Below, piece after piece: positions 13,106 through 25,140 of a DNA stretch of 64,000 nt. The position numbers and the translations under genes are program-made. The notes under the pieces were generated by a model, which saw only the letters and a list, made by a program, of their open reading frames with translations, had not been told where the DNA came from and did no database searches. Each line of letters opens with the position of its first letter. Position 1 is the first letter of the stretch. The DNA comes from Mytilus edulis. Taxonomy: Eukaryota > Mollusca > Bivalvia > Mytilida > Mytilidae. The stretch spans positions 42,405,289 to 42,469,288 of the forward strand of contig NC_092346.1 in assembly GCF_963676685.1 (NCBI RefSeq). Reading direction: 5' to 3'.

Positions 13106-13419
13106 TTCAGTAACTTCGAGTAATCAAAGATCTACGTGTAATGACCATAAACATGCATTCAAATTCCTTAGCAAGTAGGGAGTTTACTGTACAGGATATA
13201 AGGAAATATGAATTTCTTGAATTTTGTTCCAAAGTATGAACAGAACTTCTGCCCGAGGCATTGACTGTGTGTATATCATTAGTATGTGTTTGTGTAGCCA
13301 GGGGCAAGATCGTCAATATACATGTACTTTCAATTGACGTATATTAATTATTCCCAATCAGAAAGAAATAGATGTGAAAATACTATATAAGTTATGCTGC
13401 TTAATTAAGGGCTTATGTT

Positions 13420-13620
13420 AATAAAGAAAATGTTGTATGATTACCAATGAGACAACTCTCCATAATTGTAAAAAAGAAGATGTGGTATAATTGCCAATGA
13501 GACAACTCTCCACAAGAGACAAAATGACACAGAAAGTAAAAACTATAGGTCACCGTATGGCCTTCAACAATGAGCAAAGCCCATACTGCATAGTCAGCTA
13601 CCCGCACTGGGCAACACATA
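13420..13620 (-). repeat. Interspersed repeat, two nested 5' blocks
   Basis: The block GATGTGGTATAATTGCCAATGAGACAACTCTCCA appears twice in succession (13430 and 13480), followed by GGCCTTCAACAATGAGCAAAGCCCATACTGC. Same family as 10500 and 20340, reverse orientation. The ORF across it is repeat translation. Confidence 0.8.
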
Positions 13621-13637
13621 TTGTAGATATTTTTATT

Positions 13638-15896
13638 GTCCTATTGGTATAGTAGGTTTTTGTTGAATGTCCTATTGGTATAGTAGGTTCTTGTTGAATC
13701 TCCTACAGTATGACAGGTACTTGTTGAATGTCTTAATGGTATAGTAGGTTCTTGTTGAATGTCCTACAGTATATGTACTTGTTAAATGTCCTACAGTATG
13801 ACAGGTACTTGTTGAATATCCTATTGGTATAGTAGGTTTTTGTTGAATGTCCTACAGTATATGTACTTGTTAAATGTCCTACAGTATGACAGGTACTTGT
13901 TGAATATCCTATTGGTATAGTAGGTTTTTTTTTTAATGTCCAACAGTATGAAAGGTACTTGTTGAATGTCTTATTGGTATAGTAGGTTCTTGTTGAATAT
14001 CCTACAGTACGACAGGTACTTGTTGAATGTCCTAATGGTATAGTAGGTCCTTGTTGAATATCCTACAGTATGATAGGTACTTGTTGAATGTCCTACAGTA
14101 TGTTAGGTAATTGTTGGATATCTTATTGGTATAGAAGGTTCTTGTTGAATGTCCTACAGAATGATAGGTACTTGTTGAATGTCCTACAGTATGACTGGTA
14201 CTTGTTGAATGTCCTATTGGTATAGTAGGTTCTTGTTGAATGTCCAATTGGTATAGTAGGTTCTGGTTGAATGTCCTATTGGTACAGTAGGTTCTTGTTG
14301 AATGTCCTACAGTATGACAGGTACTTGTTGAATGTCCTATTGGTATAGTAGGTTTTTGTTGAATGTCCTATTGGTATAGTAGGTTCTTGTTGAATCTCCT
14401 ACAGTATGACAGGTACTTGTTGAATGTCTTAATGGTATAATAGGTTCTTGTTGAATGTCCTACAGTATATGTTCTTGTTAAATGTCCTACAGTATGACAG
14501 GTACTTGTTGAATATCCTATTGGTATAGTAGGTTTTTGTTAAATGTCCTACAGTATGAAAGGTACTTGTTGAATGTCGTATTGGTATAGTAGGTTCTTGT
14601 TGAATATCCTACAGTATGACAGGTACTTGTTGAATGTTCTTATGGTATAGTAGGTCCTTATTGAATATCCTACAGTATGATAGGTACTTGTTGAATGTCC
14701 TACAGTATGTTAGGTAATTATTGGATATCTTATTGGTATAGAAGGTTCTTGTTGAATGTCCTACAGTATGATAGGTACTTGTTGAATGTCCTACAGTATG
14801 ACAGGTACTTGTTGGATATCCTATTGGTATAGCTGGTTCTTGTTGAATGTACTACAGTATGACTGGTTCTTGTTGAATGTCCTATTGGTATAGTAGGTTT
14901 TTGTTGAATGTCCTATTGGTATAGTAGGTTCTTGTTGAATCTCCTACAGTATGACAGGTACTTGTTGAATGTCTTAATGGTATAGTAGGTTCTTGTTGAA
15001 TGTCCTACAGAATGATATGTACTTGTTAAATGTCCTACAGTATGACAGGTACTTGTTGAATATCTTATTGGTATAGTAGGTTCTTGTTGAATCTCCTACA
15101 GTATGACAGGTACTTGTTGAATGTCTTAATGGTATAGTAGGTTCTTGTTGAATGTCCTACAGTATATGTACTTGTTAAATGTCCTACAGTATGACAGGTA
15201 CTTGTTGAATATCCTATTGGTATAGTAGGTTTTTGTTGAATGTCCTACAGTATGAAAGGTATTTGTTGAATGTCTTATTGGTAAAGTAGGTTCTTGTTGA
15301 ATATCCTACAGTACGACAGGTACTTGTTGAATGTCCTAATGGTATAGTAGGTCCTTGTTGAATATCCTACAGTATGATAGATACTTGTTGAATGTCCTAC
15401 AGTATGTTAGGTAATTGTTGGATATCTTATTGGTATAGAAGGTTCTTGTTGAATGTCCTACAGTATGATAGGTACTTGTTGAATGTCCTACAGTATTACT
15501 GGTACTTTTTGAATGTCCTATTGGTATAGTAGGTTCTTGTTGAATGTCCAATTGGTATAGTAGGTTCTGGTTGAATGTCCTATTGGTATAGTAGGTTCTT
15601 GTTGAATGTCCTACAGTATGACAGGTACTTGTTGAATGTCCTATTGGTATAGTAGGTTTTTGTTGAATGTCCTATTGGTATAGTAGGTTCTTGTTGAATC
15701 TCCTACAGTATGACAGGTACTTGTTGAATGTCTTAATGGTATAATAGGTTCTTGTTGAATGTCCTACAGTATATGTACTTGTTAAATGTCCTACAGTATG
15801 ACAGGTACTTGTTGAATATCCTATTGGTATAGTAGGTTTTTGTTGAATGTTCTACAGTATGAAAGGTACTTGTTGAATGTCTTATTGGTATAGTAG
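13638..15896. repeat. 2.26-kb minisatellite of two alternating ~30-bp unit types
   Basis: About 74 head-to-tail units. Type A (31 bp) contains CCTATTGGTATAGTAGGTT and type B (30 bp) contains CCTACAGTATGACAGGTAC; both end CTTGTTGAATG. Shorter variants (CAGTATATGTACTTGTTAAATG) recur at fixed places in the order, so higher-order structure is visible: the pattern at 13645 returns at 14341 (+696), 14886 (+545) and 15645 (+759); 14341 to 15645, like 14032 to 15336, is exactly 1304 bp. This means whole blocks were duplicated. Long minus-strand readings through it (WTFNKNLLYH-like) are repeat translation, not genes. Confidence 0.95.
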
Positions 15897-16256
15897 CAGG
15901 CGCGTAGCTCCCTATACCCTAACACGCAGTTGCGTGCACATCGATTCGGCATGCAAAAAAAATAATGGCAAAATAAAAATTTATAAATTGAATGTTAAAG
16001 GAAACACGTATATTGTCACTTTTTTAATTGATGAAATATCATTAAATAACGGCATTTGGTTTCAAAATAAAAGTTTTATTGGAGATGATGGCAAAATCGG
16101 ACAGTAACTTGTATCTTTTACAAGATTTGAATTTGTAATACTCAGTCTAAGACATGTAGTTTTGGAGCACATTTTACAGTGTACGGTTCATCAGTTTGGA
16201 ATGAGATGTAACAATCGGCATTAGAATTATCAGGTCCCTTCGATATAATTGAAAAT
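15897..16256 (+). mobile_element. hAT-like terminus and 5' remnant abutting the minisatellite
   Basis: The minisatellite stops abruptly and is followed by CAGGCGCGTAGCTCCC. A very similar CAGGGGCGTAGCTGCC stands alone at 12265. hAT ends usually begin CAGGG, and the decayed transposase starts 360 bp downstream in the same orientation, so this is read as the 5' end of that element. I did not find the opposite terminus or a target duplication. Confidence 0.55.
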
Positions 16257-16732
16257 ATGCCGAGGCGATGTGGTCGGCAGACTACCGGAGCCAATCACCC
16301 TGCAAACACGCCAAAACAGTATTGGAAAGTCTCATTATTTTTTGCGTTCATAGACCATATGATAAGGGAACTGGAGAGTGGAGTCGCGTCTAGTATTATC
16401 AGAAAATCGCTTCTTTGTGCTGTATCTGCTTCATCGTGTTGTAGGAAATATAACAGATGAACAAATCTCAACATTGTCTGAGACATACGAAACTGACCTG
16501 GCATGTAATTTTGACGAATTTAATTGGGAGGTCGCTCGATGCCGAACATGTACGCTGGTTTATAACATCTTGCGAGTGCTACCATGGAGATCTATCAGTG
16601 TACTACGTATGTTGAAAATAAATGTACGATCAACAATGAACAACGACATACAGTAACTGCATATTCATCGGTATTTCAGTGTGAATATTGACAAAGTAAT
16701 AGAGAAGTTTGTTTCTGCCTAGACCCGAATAG
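16257..16732 (+). pseudogene. Decayed hAT-family transposase (C-terminal part)
   Basis: Transposase of the hAT superfamily, the type annotated in animals as 'repressor of the inhibitor of protein kinase'-like. The first frame from 16257 reads MPRRCGRQTT..NHPANTPKQYW..DHMIRELE. A small insertion near 16375 (GAGAGTGGAG) then shifts the frame, and the reading resumes as SRLVLSENRFFVLYLLHRV..ITDEQISTL. The end retains hAT dimerisation-domain traces (VLRMLKINVRSTMNN, then LHIHRYFSVNIDKV) broken by stops at about 16654 and 16719, with part of the conserved core missing. It cannot encode a working protein. Confident for superfamily, less so for the exact lineage. Confidence 0.85.
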
Positions 16733-16851
16733 CAGATTTTTGACGATTTTGAGTAAATTCTGTATCACAAATACATGTATGTTTTGTTTATGTATTACTC
16801 TATTCAGAAGATTTATTAATAGTTTTACAATCATATTTTTTTTATAACATT

Positions 16852-17500
16852 CAATTAAAGTTTGGAAGTATTTGGCCCAGTAGTTTCGGAGGAGAAGATT
16901 TTTGTAAAAGATTACTAAGATTTACGAAAAATGGTTAAAAATTGACTATAAAGGGCAATAACTCCTAAAGGGGTCAACTGACCATTTCCGTCATGTTGAC
17001 TTATTTGTAAATCTTACTTTGCTGAACATTATTCCTGTTTACAGTTTATCTCTATCTATAATAATATTCAAGATAATAACCAAAAACAGCAAAATTTCCT
17101 TAAAATTACCAATTCAGGGGCAGCAACCCAACAACGTGTTGTCTGATTCATCTGAAAATTTTAGGGCAGATAGATCTTGACCTGATAAACAATATTACCC
17201 CGTCAGATTTGCTCTAAATGCTTTGGTTTTTGAGTTATAAGCCAAAAACTGCATTTGACCCCTATGTTCTATTTTTAGCAATGGCGACCATGTTTGTTGA
17301 TAGATCAAAACTTCGGATACAATTTATAAATGAGATACCCTAAGGAACATTCAGTTAAAGTTTGAAAGTATTTGGCCCAGTAGTTTCAGAGGAGAAGATT
17401 CTTGAAATAGTTTACGACGACAGACGACAGACGACGGACGACGACGGACGCCAAGTGATGGCATAAGCTCACTTGTCCCTTCGGGACAGGTGAGCTAAAA
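16852..17500 (-). repeat. 'AGCTCACTTG' bivalve repeat, single copy
   Basis: Contains GGCCCAGTAGTTTCGGAGGAGAAGATTTTTGT, GGGGTCAACTGACC, TCAGATTTGCTCTAAATGC, then ACGACGGACG simple sequence and the terminal hairpin AGCTCACTTGTCCCTTCGGGACAGGTGAGCT. It is the reverse complement of the tandem copies in LGMN intron 2 (38158-39925). Confidence 0.85.
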
Positions 17501-17507
17501 ATGAACG

Positions 17508-17815
17508 AAAAACAAATATGTAACACATAAACAAACGACAACCACTGACTTACAGGCTCCTGACTTGGGACAGGCACAAACATACATAATGTGGCGGGGT
17601 TAAACGTGTTAGCGGGATCCCAACCCTCCCCTAACCTGGGACAGTGGTATAACAGAACAACATAAGAACGAACTATAAAAATAAGTTGAAAAAGGCTTAA
17701 CTCATCAGATGGACAAAAATACAAGTGGATAGGGTATGAGGTGTCTGGTTTGTCGCAAAGACCACCTGAACTTTTACCTGCTGACCGAAGTAAGTGATTC
17801 GCACCATTGTCCATG
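17508..17815 (+). repeat. Interspersed repeat with GGGATCCCAACCCTCCCC block
   Basis: Contains AAACAAACGACAACCACTGA, CTCCTGACTTGGGACAGGCAC, GGCGGGGTTAAACGTGTTAG. A common mussel repeat by recognition. The 142-aa minus-strand ORF through it, the longest in the window, is repeat sequence and not a gene. Confidence 0.75.
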
Positions 17816-17836
17816 GATATGGAGGTAGAGTTATAC

Positions 17837-17961
17837 TAGTCCAAATAATTATGACGTCTGGCAAGGCTATTTTTTTTCTGGGACGCCTTTACGTGATGAC
17901 GTCGTAGGAAGGGGTCCCAGAAAAAAAATAGCCTTGCCAGACGTCATAATTATTTGGACTA
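17837..17961. mobile_element. 125-bp MITE, 9-bp target duplication
   Basis: Near-perfect inverted arms of about 50 bp (TAGTCCAAATAATTATGACG inward to TTTCTGGGA) around a short loop. Flanked by GAGTTATAC at 17828-17836 and 17962-17970. Nine-base duplications are typical of Mutator-like elements. The arms are almost identical, which indicates a recent insertion or arm conversion. Confidence 0.92.
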
Positions 17962-17970
17962 GAGTTATAC

Positions 17971-20325
17971 ATGACCTCTAATATGGACCAAATCATTTAT
18001 ACATTTAAAAATTATAAACAAAATTTCATTAAAAGAAATCTCATTTTTTTCTGAGACTTATTTCTCTATGATTCCAATTCACTATTAAAGTATGTTTGTT
18101 GGTCTCTTAAACACCACAACGGACCTCCTTTGAGCACAAAAAAAAACCATATTAATGTAGCACAAAGGACCACAAAGGAGTTTAAAAGAGCACAAAGGAC
18201 CTTATAATCACTTTTTTTGTAAGGAAATAATATTTTTTTAAATCTCTATTTCAGAAATGTCAATATATCATGCTTTGCTTTATCTTTTATTTTTATTAAA
18301 AAGGACTGTAAAACTGTCTTTGGGTATATGTTTCGTTGGGCTGTTTGATGAAAATGAAAATATATCTATTGCAGTCAAGATAATTTCGATACGTAATTGT
18401 AATAAAAGTGTATCATCATGCCGTGAAATGTATGGCCTTGCAGAATGTATTGAAACGTCGCACGATACAGCTGGTGTCACCTAACGTTACACGCTTGAAG
18501 ACGTTAGCCAAAATAAAAACGTTAACTTGGAATGCACATTTTTAAGATTGCTTTCTAAAATAAATTTTGACGGATTTTATGAGTGAAATACCTTAAAGTT
18601 TAGATTCATGCTTTTCTTAGATAATAGATACTAAGCTTTTTATTAACAAATTAAGAATTAAAATGTAAATGGAATTGAATCATTTGAATAATAAAAAATT
18701 TCATCACAAAAGCAATCATATATTCCGTTTTAATAAACTACGCACTGCAAATGAACTCATTTATACAATCCAGAATGTCGAGGCGAATGGACTACGATAT
18801 ACATATATTAAGCATGGAAGTGTCATTGAGTTCTGCACAAATATATACAAGTAAAGGGAATCAGCGGGAACAGTAGCGGTTTTTCTTTCTATTAATTTGT
18901 ATTGTAGCAGATGAGAGTGTCGATCATAATAAAGTCTGGAAAACACTTCAGTTCTGAGAGGAAATCTTGCCCGTCCGATGAATTGGTAGAGCTTTTACCT
19001 AAAACATTAAAGTTTTCTTCACAAGCAACCAAAAAATTGCCGTATTCCGAATCGTCTGTGAAAAATGCAATGATAACAATTAGACGTAACATTTGTATAC
19101 ATGTTACATAACGTTAAAATCGCATGTGGGGACATTATATCGGACATTATAGTTTTATCTGATTTCTAGTAATTTATCTTAAATTTATTGGAAATTAATA
19201 TTAAAATAGAGAGATTTTTTTGTACTTTTATCCCCTATACTTTTTTTCATGCAGCGAATAAAGCAGTATAAAGAATAACATGAAAAAACAAAAAAACGTA
19301 ACCCTATGTCAATTGGGTCTAAAGGGGACAAAATGTCGGACATTCTTATTCAACTCGAATAAAAAGAAATTATTTTCAAAATACCTCATTATTGCATGAG
19401 GTGAAAGTGTGAGCTTTGTACAAAATACTAGTATAAGAATTATTCACTTGCGACATGGTGATTGCTCTGTTTTTCCTTTATTTGGGGACAATTTAGAAAA
19501 ATTACGGCAATTTTTTGTGCATGGGACACATTATTTGTGTCATATTTATCCTTTTTTTTCAAAATTCAGTCTTTTCGAAGAAAAAAACCGACATGACATC
19601 ATCGACCATTTATGACGTGCTTGTTCTAGACAAAATTTATATCGTTTGGTGGAATTTTATTTATATTTTTTAAGATATTCAAAATTTCCCAAAACTTAAA
19701 GTGTAACGCGGGACAAGGAAATAATATTCAAAATTGAAGGTTTTATTGATTTTTACATAATGAAAATATATAGTCTGTTACATAAACAAAATTGCATTAT
19801 TCGGAAAGAAGAATTTAAAAGCTTTAAAATGGTATATAACACTTTGGAATATCAATTTTAATGTTTATAAATTAATGACATGAATGTGTCTTGTCCACGT
19901 TTTCACCAAAATAACACCAGTAGCGTGCGACGTTTCTCTATAAAAAAAACTCTCGGCTTATTTTATACCCTCTGATAAAATTTTGGATGGAATGGTTTCT
20001 ATTTCTCTTTTTTTTACATCAATAAACGATGTCGATGTCTTTGGTCGCCGCTTGTGTGGTCTAGACTTAGAACACTTGTATATTTTGCATACATTTCTTT
20101 ATTCTACATTGGCTAGAGGTATAGGGAAGGGTTGATCTCAGATCTCACAATACATTTAGGTATCGCATCTCAAATTTATTTGTTCATAGTGTGTTAAATT
20201 AATCTACGTATTTTGATTGAGTTAAGCCTTCCAATTGATATTTTATCATGTGTTTTTCTATGTTGTGATGTTATACTATAATTGTCTCAGTAAAAGGGAG
20301 AAGGTTTGGTACCATTAAAACGTGT
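17971..20325. other. Gene-free stretch
   Basis: No exon recognised. At 18120-18205 the phrase ACAAAGGACC recurs four times (also at 2852-2925), a diffuse short repeat. The paired ORFs near 18.3 and 18.9 kb on both strands have no family motif. Confidence 0.5.
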
Positions 20326-20329
20326 AATC

Positions 20330-20640
20330 CCGCTGCAAATGTTTGCACCTGTTCTAAGTCAGGAATCTCATGATGTACAGTAGTTGTTTATGTAATTTAT
20401 ACGTGTTTCTCGTTTCTCGTTTTTTTTAATATAGATTAATTTAGACCGTTGGTTTTCCCGTATTAATGGTTTTACACTTGTAATTGTGGGGCCCTTTATT
20501 ATGCTTAATAGCTTGTTGTTCGGTGTGAGCCAAGGCTCCGTGTTGAAGGCCGTACCTTGACCTATAATTGTTTACTTTTATAAATTGTTATTTGGATGGA
20601 GAGGTGTCTCATTGGCACCCATACCACATCTTCCTATACC
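20330..20640 (+). repeat. Interspersed repeat 'GGTGTGAGCCAAGGCTCCGTGTTGAAGG'
   Basis: Runs from CACCTGTTCTAAGTCAGGAATCTC through TAGACCGTTGGTTTTCCC and GTGTGAGCCAAGGCTCCGTG to GGAGAGGTGTCTCATTGGCACCCATACCACATCTTC. Closely matched by 41057-41352 in LGMN intron 1, where TTAAGGCTTGCTGTT replaces a longer spacer. Confidence 0.85.
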
Positions 20641-20977
20641 TATTAACCCCATGTCCTAAATCAGGAGCCTCTGGCTTTTGTTACTGAGTCGTGTATGTTT
20701 GTTTTTTTAAATTTTAGTTCATTTATATGTTTTGGAGTTTAGTATGAAGTCCATTTTCACTGAACTTTCTTTTCTAAGTGTTCTTCGACTAGTTTTGAAG
20801 AGCTATTAATTATTGTAGAAAGATTATTTCCTTTGACCTTTTATTGTTTACCATTTATGTCTATTAAATGGGCAGCTTTTATTAATATGTTCATGTTTAG
20901 TAATATTTTTAACAGTAATTTCATTAAATATAATAAACAAAATGTTTTATAGATTTCCGTATAAAAAAATGGTAAAC

Positions 20978-22674
20978 GGATAGAAAGTCACAGGACAAAA
21001 AGTCACAGGACATAAAGTCACAAATTTGATAGGAAAAAAGTCACAGGACAAAAAGTCACAAATATTTGTTTGACAATGGTTTAAATATATTTTGAAATAT
21101 TTTGTTTTTATTACATTTCTTTATTTTTAAGTTAAGGAAATTGCTCATAAACCTTGATAAATGAAAATGTATTAAATTTTAATCATGCAAAGGATATATT
21201 TATTGGCAAAATGAAGCCATTTAAGTGCCAAGCCACTTTGACATTTTGTTTTTATAACAATTAGTTGATCATTATTGATATTTATTGAATAAATTTTAAT
21301 TAGAAAGTTGCTTCGGTTCATTCCCTCTATTCCCACTTTTTATAAATCTGGTAAGAAAAGGTAAAATTTCATGTGGGAATAGAAGGAAAACTTGTGCAAA
21401 CAAAGGATTATTCTGTACAAACACATTTTTTAATCAACTGTTAATTGACCAGTGTTTTTTTTATTAGAACAGGTAATAAGTTATTTTTGCATCTGTGTGA
21501 ATTCTGTTTTTTTTTTAAACAAAATAAATAATGAAGTAAAGTTAACAGTTTTCACCCATTATTTTATATCTTTGATTATTGGTCCAAGTAATTATGTTTT
21601 AAAGTATACTTTTATTCCACATCTTAAGCCAACAGGAATCACCAAAAGCATTAAATTATCGTTAATTTAAAGTTACTTTGGAGTTTGAGAAATATTTATT
21701 TTGGATGAATGGCAGATATCCTTATTTCTTAAATTTGGAACTTTGAACATGAAATCTCCAATAGAAACTGGAAGATGGCAAAACATAGAAAGAGAAAACA
21801 GAAAATGTGTATTGTGTTAATATTCAGATGCCATTGTACATTTTTAATTGTTCAGCTTTCGATAATTGTAGAAAACAATGTATTGCATTTTACAATAGAA
21901 ATAGAACAAACACATTGAAGTTTTATGACTAAATGAATTCCCCAAAATGTACAGAACTGAACGAACTTTGTAAACTTATAAAGGAGATCAATAACAAATT
22001 GAACTTTTCTGGGTGAACAATTGTGAATGCCTCTATCTACTTTCGTACATTATATATTTATGTAATTGTATTGAAATATGTAAAATTATCTCTATACCTT
22101 TCTGTTATTTGGTTTGTGAGAATAAAGATTTATATATATATAAGATTATACTTGGTTATAATATTATTTATATCATGATTTATTAGTAAAGCAGACAATT
22201 TTTTAAAGTTACAAATTCAAAAATTTAAAAATAAATCTGACTCCAATCTATTTATCATAATTTTTCTCTATTTTTAAGTATTTATTTGATGAAAAAAGAA
22301 ACATATTACAAATAAACAAGGTATTATACCTAAACAGTGTACCAAATATGTTATGCTTTAAAAAAAAGTACAGGTAAATCTTAGGTGAAATTCTAATTAA
22401 CCCTGATTGTTATAAAAACAAATTATTTATCAAAACATCTATTGTTATTTGCAAGTGGGAATAGAAGGAATAGTATTTTTAAAAAGTGGGAATAGGAGGA
22501 AGACACCGTTGCTTCATATATAAAACTTCTAGAAAAATACCCCAAAAATATTTTCAAAATAAATGTTTTCTAGTTAAAGAAAAATAATCTCAAAACTGAA
22601 TTGTGACTTTTTGTCCTGTGACTTTTTGTCTGTGACTTTTTGTCCGTGACTTTTTGTCCTGTGACTTTCTGTCC
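20978..22674. mobile_element. 1.7-kb element bounded by inverted AAAGTCACAGGACAA arrays
   Basis: Left end (20978-21066): four AAAGTCACAGGACAA-type units. Right end (22601-22674): five TTTTTGTCCTGTGACTTT units in inverse orientation. A second inverted pair is nested inside: ATTCCCTCTATTCCCAC (21320) against GTGGGAATAGAAGGAA (21373, 22455, 22486). The interior carries a LINE 3' relic, so it has no transposase of its own that I can see. Superfamily unknown. Confidence 0.7.
21749..22145 (+). pseudogene. LINE 3' end with C-terminal zinc-knuckle and TATATA tail
   Basis: Reads SPIETGRWQNIERENRKCVLC, stop, then a degraded continuation to CTELNELCKLIKEINNKLNF, an untranslated stretch and the tail GAATAAAGATTTATATATATA. 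The order (protein tail, 3' UTR, simple-repeat tail) is that of a 5'-truncated LINE insertion. Nested in the 20978-22674 element. Confidence 0.7.
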
Positions 22675-22950
22675 TACATTCTAAAAAAATGAGTGTCTAA
22701 AAAGATATGTACCTTCTTAAATCTAATCAAACGAAACAGTTTTCTTATCACTGGATTGTGTCTTGCAAGTTTTCAAGTAAAAAGGTTAATATCAGAATAA
22801 AAGATTAGAGAAAAAGATAAAACAACAACCGTATAAGAATATAAATCTTTCAAAATTTCTTTTTCGTGCATGAATTAATTTAAAATTGTTTTGAACAGTC
22901 ATGAAAATAACTTTTATTGCCTTTTTCCTGTTATCATGGTTATGTCAACA

Positions 22951-22969
22951 GTAAGTAAGTAAGTAAGTA
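22951..22969. repeat. (GTAA)n microsatellite
   Basis: Four to five perfect GTAA units followed by T8. It precedes a stretch up to 23325 in which I see nothing else. Confidence 0.85.
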
Positions 22970-23325
22970 TTTTTTTTGTGACATGTGTAATCACATTTCA
23001 GTAAAGTACAATATATTATATACACAATAAAATACACCCGACCCATTGGGTCTATAAGTCACTTTCAAATCATAAAACGTAATTCTTTTATCACGGATTT
23101 CAAACAAAATAATGAAAAGTAAAATTAAACTAAATTCAAAATAATTAATTAATAGTTAAAATTCAAACTTACATAAAAGAGAAAGAAAAAATAATAAGTT
23201 ATCAAAAGATCGATTTAGTAAATTTCCAGTTGAATGCATCATAAATTAATATTCATAATAAAGAAAATGGAAATATTCAGATTGACAATGAAGAAACCTT
23301 TTTATAATCATCAATAAATTAAAGG

Positions 23326-24410
23326 CAGTGGCTATTCGTCCGGCTAGCCGGACAAATAGTCAAAAATGTCTATTCATCCGGCAAGCCGGACAAGTAGCAT
23401 TTTTACGGTTTTTCGCTATTTGTCCGGCCAAATATATAATGATGAAGATATAACATCGTGCTTTGAAGGTTTTGAATGAAACGGGTTGTTTTATAATATA
23501 TATTGTCTAACCTCCGATTATGAAAAAAAAACTCATTCTTTAAAAAAAACCCAAAAACCTATACATTTGAATCAGATTTTTTTATTCTAATATTCTAAAG
23601 GAACTTGGGTATTGGGTGGGGGGAAGGGGGCAAACATGATTCTCTCTTGTTGTTCTGCCTATGAATTTCCTGTAAGGTAAATAGTCGGGCCAATCATTAT
23701 TGGTTTCATCTATAATTTCAAAAGATCCTGAATTTATAGTTTCTGTGAAGTTTGGTTAAAGTAGGGTCCCCATATGATTATGCACGATTCTTCATTTAAA
23801 TTGTTCGGCGATTTTTAATTCATATGAAATTTGAGAAGGGCAGGCACGTGTAACCTGTACCCAAAAGAAGGATTGTGTTTTCGATAAGATTTTTTTAGAA
23901 AAAAATGTATATTAGATACAACAGAAAAAGGGGGGATACCAAAACCCTGGTGTCTTATTCCCAGTCCAGGCATATCAGTATGTTTATAGATCTGCGTTGT
24001 AGTATAACTAATAAATAATGCATCCAAGCAAGTTTGATATAGTATTTTTTCCGAATGCGTTTTGCCTCCATAAGGTAAATGGGGTTAAATCATCAATTTC
24101 ACCTTAATTTCAGGCTTATTCCTCACAGTTAACATATATCACTTCTATAGACATTTGTTTAAAGCAATCACATTCTCTCTGGTTTTCTCTGTGACATCTT
24201 TAAATATGAATCACGATCTCCAATTCTCAACACGTCCATAGCATACGCGCTTGTGTTATCCGACACCGCGTGTGTTATCCGACACCTCATCCGGGACACT
24301 TTCAACGTCACATGACACTTTTATTGATATTGCATATTTGCGCATCCGCAGACGGATGGCCGGACGAATAGAGATTTTTAACTATTCGTCCGGCTAGACA
24401 CTCCGTAAAT
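23326..24410. mobile_element. 1.1-kb non-autonomous transposon, 'CTATTCGTCCGGCTAGCC' ends
   Basis: Left CTAGCCGGACAAATAGTCAAAAATG..TATTCATCCGGC and right GCCGGACGAATAGAGATTTTTAACTATTCGTCCGGCTAG are inverted copies over about 39 bp. The extreme ends CAGTG and CACTC could be hAT-like, but no clean target duplication is seen. A 17-bp direct doublet GTGTTATCCGACACC lies at 24252 and 24269. No transposase. Confidence 0.75.
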
Positions 24411-24923
24411 GAAACATTTATTGGGGGAAGTTGTTATAGCAATTAAACGTCAGTCATATATCACAAGTAAAGCTTTGATAATCTGGTCACCTGTAATTAC
24501 ATAATCATTTAGTTGTTAAAATCACTCATTTTTGTTCCGGGAAGATTTAGAAACAGAACGAAAAGCTACTCTTGCCGAGGTTTTCTCTTCTTTCTCAGCG
24601 AGTACACATACATTTAGTATTTCCGACAATGTACATCTATTGTTTATATTCTACAATTTACAACTGGGGCTCTAAAGTTTATTATTTAAATCCAAGTCTC
24701 TGATTCTTAACATTTTTCAAAGAAATCTACATAGTTTAAACGCAGACCGCGAAGTGGTCACGACAGAAACAGAAATATTTTCATTACCGTTTGTTGATCT
24801 TTGCTCAATATGGAGTTGGAGTAACAAGAGACTTTATTTGTACAAGTAAAAAAAAACCTTTATTTTTCAACTTGTTATTTTTACAATAATTGGCTGATTG
24901 CCGGATAAAAGCAGGTGTTTCGT

Positions 24924-25018
24924 TAACTCGAATAATTCAGCGCCCTCTATCGGTCAGTGTCCTCTCGATGTAGCGATCGATAGTGAGTCGGAATATAACG
25001 ACTGGATTATTCGGGTTA
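24924..25018. mobile_element. 95-bp MITE, 9-bp target duplication (family 'AACCCGAATAATTCAG')
   Basis: Ends TAACTCGAATAATTCAG and CTGGATTATTCGGGTTA are inverted copies. Target duplication GTGTTTCGT at 24915-24923 and 25019-25027. Same family as the element at 28109. Confidence 0.9.
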
Positions 25019-25140
25019 GTGTTTCGTAGATGTTTTTGTTATTCATATTTTCCACTGATCTAGTTCAGCTACATGCTTGCAGTAAGGTATGATCATCGTA
25101 AATAAAAGCGCTCAAACAACTCTTACATATAGGTGGCGTA

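Noticed and set aside
13638-15896. CRISPR-like regular spacing and repeated 71-aa ORFs
   Set aside because: Units are contiguous with no unique spacers; the ORFs are translations of the minisatellite, and the two identical ones are 1304 bp apart because the array was duplicated.
16257-16732. A functional THAP/hAT-derived host gene
   Set aside because: A frameshift, at least two stops and a missing core segment show it is dead.
17386-17814. 142-aa minus-strand ORF, the longest in the window
   Set aside because: It runs across two known-type interspersed repeats (AGCTCACTTG end and the GGGATCCCAACCC block) and has no domain motif.
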